Assembly: GCA_021827995.1 (NCBI GenBank)
Contig: JAKATK010000013.1
Span: forward strand, 1 to 43,135
Length of the DNA stretch: 43,135 nucleotides
Source of the DNA: Microcaldota archaeon
GTDB taxonomy: Archaea > Micrarchaeota > Micrarchaeia > Micrarchaeales > Micrarchaeaceae
Direction: 5' to 3'
Part shown: piece after piece, positions 40,601 to 43,135 of the stretch
Numbering within the stretch: the stretch's first letter is position 1
How the letters are laid out: the number at the start of each line of letters is the position of its first letter
Program-made: the position numbers and the translations under genes
Notes under the pieces: model-generated
Seen by the model: only the letters and a program-made list of their open reading frames with translations
Told to the model about the DNA's origin: nothing
Database searches by the model: none

Positions 40601-42427
40601 TTATTGCACGGGTTCGAAACTTGGCGATGGCATTACGCCATTGGGCGGATAATAGGCTGTAGCAACGAAGTTTGTTGTAGTGACCACTGGCGGGTAAGGA
40701 TTTGATGGCGCAGTAAGGGTCAACCCATTATTGACTGACACGCTGCCGCAGCCGCTTAGGCCGTATGTATCAGATGAGAAGAATATGTAATTTGTCGATG
40801 AAAATGGTGTCGCACTGCTTGGTACCATTGTGAAATTGGCACCGTACAGGGATGACACGCGGGAACCGTCATAACCAACTCCCATTTGTATCGGAAAACT
40901 GGATGGACCTGCAGAGCTTAGGAGCGTACCGCCATTTGATGGAGATGTGTAGAGGCCATATGTTGTCCCGTCATCGCCCCAGTAGCTAACACCAGGATAG
41001 AATATGAATGCGAACTGTATGCTACCGGTGTTCGTAGCTGTGCTTATACCGGTGACCCAACGACCACCGTTCGGATTATTTATCAACATGAAGGGCGACC
41101 CCACGTTCGTCTGATAGTACGCTGCGGCAACTGGTTGGCAATTTGTGTATGTTTGCCAACCGGTCGGAAGGCTAGAACCCGCAAAGTTCCAATAGTCTAT
41201 GAACACATTGGCACCGTTGTCGTATTGCGCGTACGAACTGCTTAATTGGGGCGCCTCGCCTGCATGGCCGGTCGGACTCGAGTACTGGCCCTTGTTGCCC
41301 GACAGCGGCTCTAAGTACATCGTTATGGCGTTGGGTGTCGTGCCAGAGGCTAGACCGTTCGTCTTGACCCAGAAGATCGCGCTGGTCGAACCAGACGTGC
41401 AGCCGCTCTCGCACCAGCTGTACAGCTCGGTGCTGCCCTGATAGAAGCGCAGGTTGCCCAGGTCCGAGGCCTCGTAGTTAGAGTATGAAGACGGGTTGAA
41501 CTGCAGCATCTGCTGGAAGCCGGTTGGTGCGGAGCCGCCTGCGCTGTCTATTGTAATATTCGCGTAGCATGGTGCCTGCGAGAACTGTACCGGCACGGTC
41601 TGGCCGCCGCTCGCGCTACCTGAGATGCTGTTCGTTGAATAGCAGGCCGAAGGGGTCACAATCGGGGCGTTTATCGTATAAGGCAGCGAAACATCGGTAG
41701 GTATGCCAGTGAACACTATGTTAGAAGGTGTGTTCGCACTCTCCATGACGCCGTTGTACGTCACCGACCAGGGAGTGTCTGTTGGCAGAGGATCCGCGGT
41801 AAAAATGACGTTGCCGACCTGAGGGCCGGAAGGCGGAGGCGAGGAAGATCCGGAACCTCCGCCGAAATAGCCGCCGAACGATGCGCTACTGGTACCGGCC
41901 TCTTTTGCAGTTATCGTGGCGACCTTCGAGTACGCCGTCGGAGCAGAGCACGGGCTGAGGCAGTAGCCCAGCCAGACGTAGCCGGCGAAGGGCGTCCCTA
42001 TCGGGGCGTTTGCAGGTATCTGGCCGTACGCGAACTTGCTGGCGTTGAAGTCTGCGCCGACCGTTTGGCCCGGAAGGAGGTTGCCTATAAAGAGCCCATT
42101 GGAAGGGTCGGTGAAGTTCTGCGGTATGCCTGTACCGCTCAGAGGCTCGCCCTCTGCAGCTATGAACATAAAGGAATCAAAGTATTCCCTGCCAGTGGTC
42201 TGGCCGAATATTATGCCGATACCGTTGGCAGTGTAAACTGGGTTCTTGCAGACGAAGCCGGCCTGCGCGATGCACGCCTGCGGCGACAGGTTTGACCCAT
42301 TGAAGACTCCGAGTTCGAATAGCGCTGCGAGGACTACCGCTATGATCAGGATGGCCCATCCGTAGGTCATGAGATACTCAATGGCGGACTGCGCGCTTAT
42401 GGATTTCACAACCTTTTTGTGCATCAT
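40601..42427 (-). CDS. Class III signal-peptide surface protein with DUF2341-like domain
   Basis: A 608-residue protein. The leader MMHKKVVKSISA precedes QSAIEYLMTYGWAILII and the shared scaffold (GVFNGSNLSPQACIAQAG to WLGYCLSPC). The linker here is Gly/Ser/Pro (YFGGGSGSSSPPPSG) in place of poly-Thr. A beta-rich module of about 100 residues (VGNVIFTADPLP) follows, then a DUF2341-like domain (FNPSSYSNYEASDLGNLRFY, SAIFWVKTN). The C-terminus YYPPNGVMPSPSFEPVQ parallels the end of the protein at 7370, showing that the two share this domain as well. First gene of the two-gene surface operon. Confidence 0.82.
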   Translation of the reverse strand: MMHKKVVKSISAQSAIEYLMTYGWAILIIAVVLAALFELGVFNGSNLSPQACIAQAGFVCKNPVYTANGIGIIFGQTTGREYFDSFMFIAAEGEPLSGTGIPQNFTDPSNGLFIGNLLPGQTVGADFNASKFAYGQIPANAPIGTPFAGYVWLGYCLSPCSAPTAYSKVATITAKEAGTSSASFGGYFGGGSGSSSPPPSGPQVGNVIFTADPLPTDTPWSVTYNGVMESANTPSNIVFTGIPTDVSLPYTINAPIVTPSACYSTNSISGSASGGQTVPVQFSQAPCYANITIDSAGGSAPTGFQQMLQFNPSSYSNYEASDLGNLRFYQGSTELYSWCESGCTSGSTSAIFWVKTNGLASGTTPNAITMYLEPLSGNKGQYSSPTGHAGEAPQLSSSYAQYDNGANVFIDYWNFAGSSLPTGWQTYTNCQPVAAAYYQTNVGSPFMLINNPNGGRWVTGISTATNTGSIQFAFIFYPGVSYWGDDGTTYGLYTSPSNGGTLLSSAGPSSFPIQMGVGYDGSRVSSLYGANFTMVPSSATPFSSTNYIFFSSDTYGLSGCGSVSVNNGLTLTAPSNPYPPVVTTTNFVATAYYPPNGVMPSPSFEPVQ

Positions 42428-42460
42428 ATATGGTGCCTATTATTATATTAACGGGTTATT

Positions 42461-42470
42461 GATTTATATA
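42461..42470 (-). promoter_or_regulatory. TATA box of the surface-protein operon
   Basis: TATATAAATC on the minus strand, about 38 bases before ATG 42427. The surrounding TATATATCTATATA is partly symmetrical and could also act in the plus direction. Confidence 0.5.
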
Positions 42471-42480
42471 TCTATATACG

Positions 42481-42533
42481 CCAGCACCACAGCGCTGCGT
42501 CGCAGCGTCTGCCTGCGCATCGGCAGGCGCTGG
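42481..42533. ncRNA. Compact three-way-junction structure, possible small RNA or leader element
   Basis: CCAGC (42481-42485) pairs with GCTGG (42529-42533) and encloses two perfect hairpins, CGCTGC-GTC-GCAGCG (42493-42507) and GCCTGC-GCATCG-GCAGGC (42511-42528). It stands in the gap between the surface operon and tmk. It could be a non-coding RNA, part of a tmk leader, or a protein-binding DNA structure; nothing shows that it is transcribed. Confidence 0.35.
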
Positions 42534-42569
42534 CTATTTAGCTTTAATCGGAGCCAATAATCTGGTTGT

Positions 42570-43135
42570 ATGCTGATCGCGTTTGAGGGGATTGACGGTT
42601 CCGGCAAGTCCACGCAGGCAAAGATGCTGCACGAGTACCTGCTCAACAAGGGCGTTAGGGCGGAGCTAACCGCAGAGCCGACCAAGGACAGCGAGGTAGG
42701 CGCGCTTCTCAAGAAGGAGCTGCGCGTTGGCAAGCCGGACCAGCTTTACCTGCAGCTCCTCTTCACTGCAGATCGCGCCTGGCACGTCGCCAACGTCGTA
42801 AGGCCTGCGCTGGAGCGCGGCGCCGTGGTAATAACCGACAGGTACTTAGACTCCACCAGGGCTTACGGCGGCGCTGCTGGACTTGATGGGCAATGGCTAG
42901 CCAGGATAAACGGCAAGTTCCCCAAGGCTGACCTGACGCTGTTCATGGACGTTAAGCCAGAGGAGGCCATGCGGCGTCTTGCAGCTGCCCGCGGCACGAA
43001 GGAGCTCTTCGACAACATCGGTTTCCTGACTAGGGTGCGCTCGCTCTACATCGAGATGAGCAGGACAGACAAGGGCTACCACGTCATAGACGCGAGCAAC
43101 GACGTCGATGCGGTGCACAAGAAGGTCGTATCGCT
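42570..43135 (+). CDS. tmk: Thymidylate kinase (3' end cut by window edge)
   Basis: At least 188 residues, open at the right edge. The P-loop GIDGSGKST is at residues 7-15. The Asp-Arg motif TDRYLDSTRAYGG is visible, and the segment GKPDQLYLQLLFTADRAWH binds the dTMP side. It phosphorylates dTMP to dTDP. A CTTTAATC element at 42542-42549 could be the TATA box for ATG 42570. Confidence 0.9.
   Translation, partial: MLIAFEGIDGSGKSTQAKMLHEYLLNKGVRAELTAEPTKDSEVGALLKKELRVGKPDQLYLQLLFTADRAWHVANVVRPALERGAVVITDRYLDSTRAYGGAAGLDGQWLARINGKFPKADLTLFMDVKPEEAMRRLAAARGTKELFDNIGFLTRVRSLYIEMSRTDKGYHVIDASNDVDAVHKKVVS

Noticed and set aside
1-43135. CRISPR array or cas genes
   Set aside because: No regularly spaced short repeats and no cas-like proteins; the only periodic DNA encodes the Ig-like units and the Thr linkers.
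1-43135. Insertion sequences or integrases
   Set aside because: No DDE or tyrosine/serine recombinase motif was seen in any open frame, despite two element-like insertions.

Overview
The window comes from an archaeon. Its genes include archaeal-type ribosomal proteins in S10-operon order, eL15, Pelota, Pcc1, a Brix protein, archease, Dph6, AglB/STT3 and an archaeosortase. TATA boxes sit about 25-30 bases before many start codons, Shine-Dalgarno sites read GGTGAT, and proteins carry class III (pilin-type) signal peptides. The repeated N-terminal scaffold with core SAMEYLMTYGWAIL, the modest gene sizes and the gene mix suggest a DPANN archaeon of the Micrarchaeota/ARMAN type. That placement is inference. 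The DNA is GC-rich, Ile is often ATA and Arg often AGG.

Layout. 1-2072 (minus): a Nudix hydrolase cut by the edge and an archaeosortase. 2076-2402: an ankyrin-repeat remnant. 2465-5489 (plus): archease, endonuclease III, Dph6 and an aminotransferase, with tRNA-Val abutting the last stop codon. 5529-6565: a small element carrying a frameshifted Fic/Doc toxin, bounded by 109-base copies of the tRNA 3' part. 7370-9067: a pilin-like surface protein. 9158-13075 (minus): hutG-hutU-hutI for histidine breakdown, without hutH. 13204-14889: ndk, followed by a VapBC module bounded by 259-base copies of the ndk 3' end. 14989-18126: small genes of unknown role and a phosphatase-glycosyltransferase fusion of the sucrose-synthesis type, flanked on both sides by the same nested palindrome. 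18361-19990: ftsZ and a DUF84 NTPase. 20169-26718: surface proteins, pelA, dedA, a TusA-like gene, mfnB and a large glycoprotein. 26808-36487 (minus): L3-L4-L23-L2-S19-L22-S3, then a giant aglB and tRNA-Ile(UAU). 36679-37915 (minus): eL15-Brix-Pcc1. 38016-39071: amrS. 39255-42427: two more pilin-like proteins. 42570 to the end: thymidylate kinase.

How it fits together. Several genes serve the cell surface: five proteins with class III signal peptides, one secreted anchor protein, one sequon-rich glycoprotein, an archaeosortase, and an oligosaccharyltransferase that itself carries an Ig-like repeat array inside its soluble domain. The most unusual pattern is the two toxin-module insertions. 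Each is about 1 kb, sits at the 3' end of a host gene, leaves that gene intact, is flanked by direct repeats of the gene's 3' end, and contains no recognisable recombinase.
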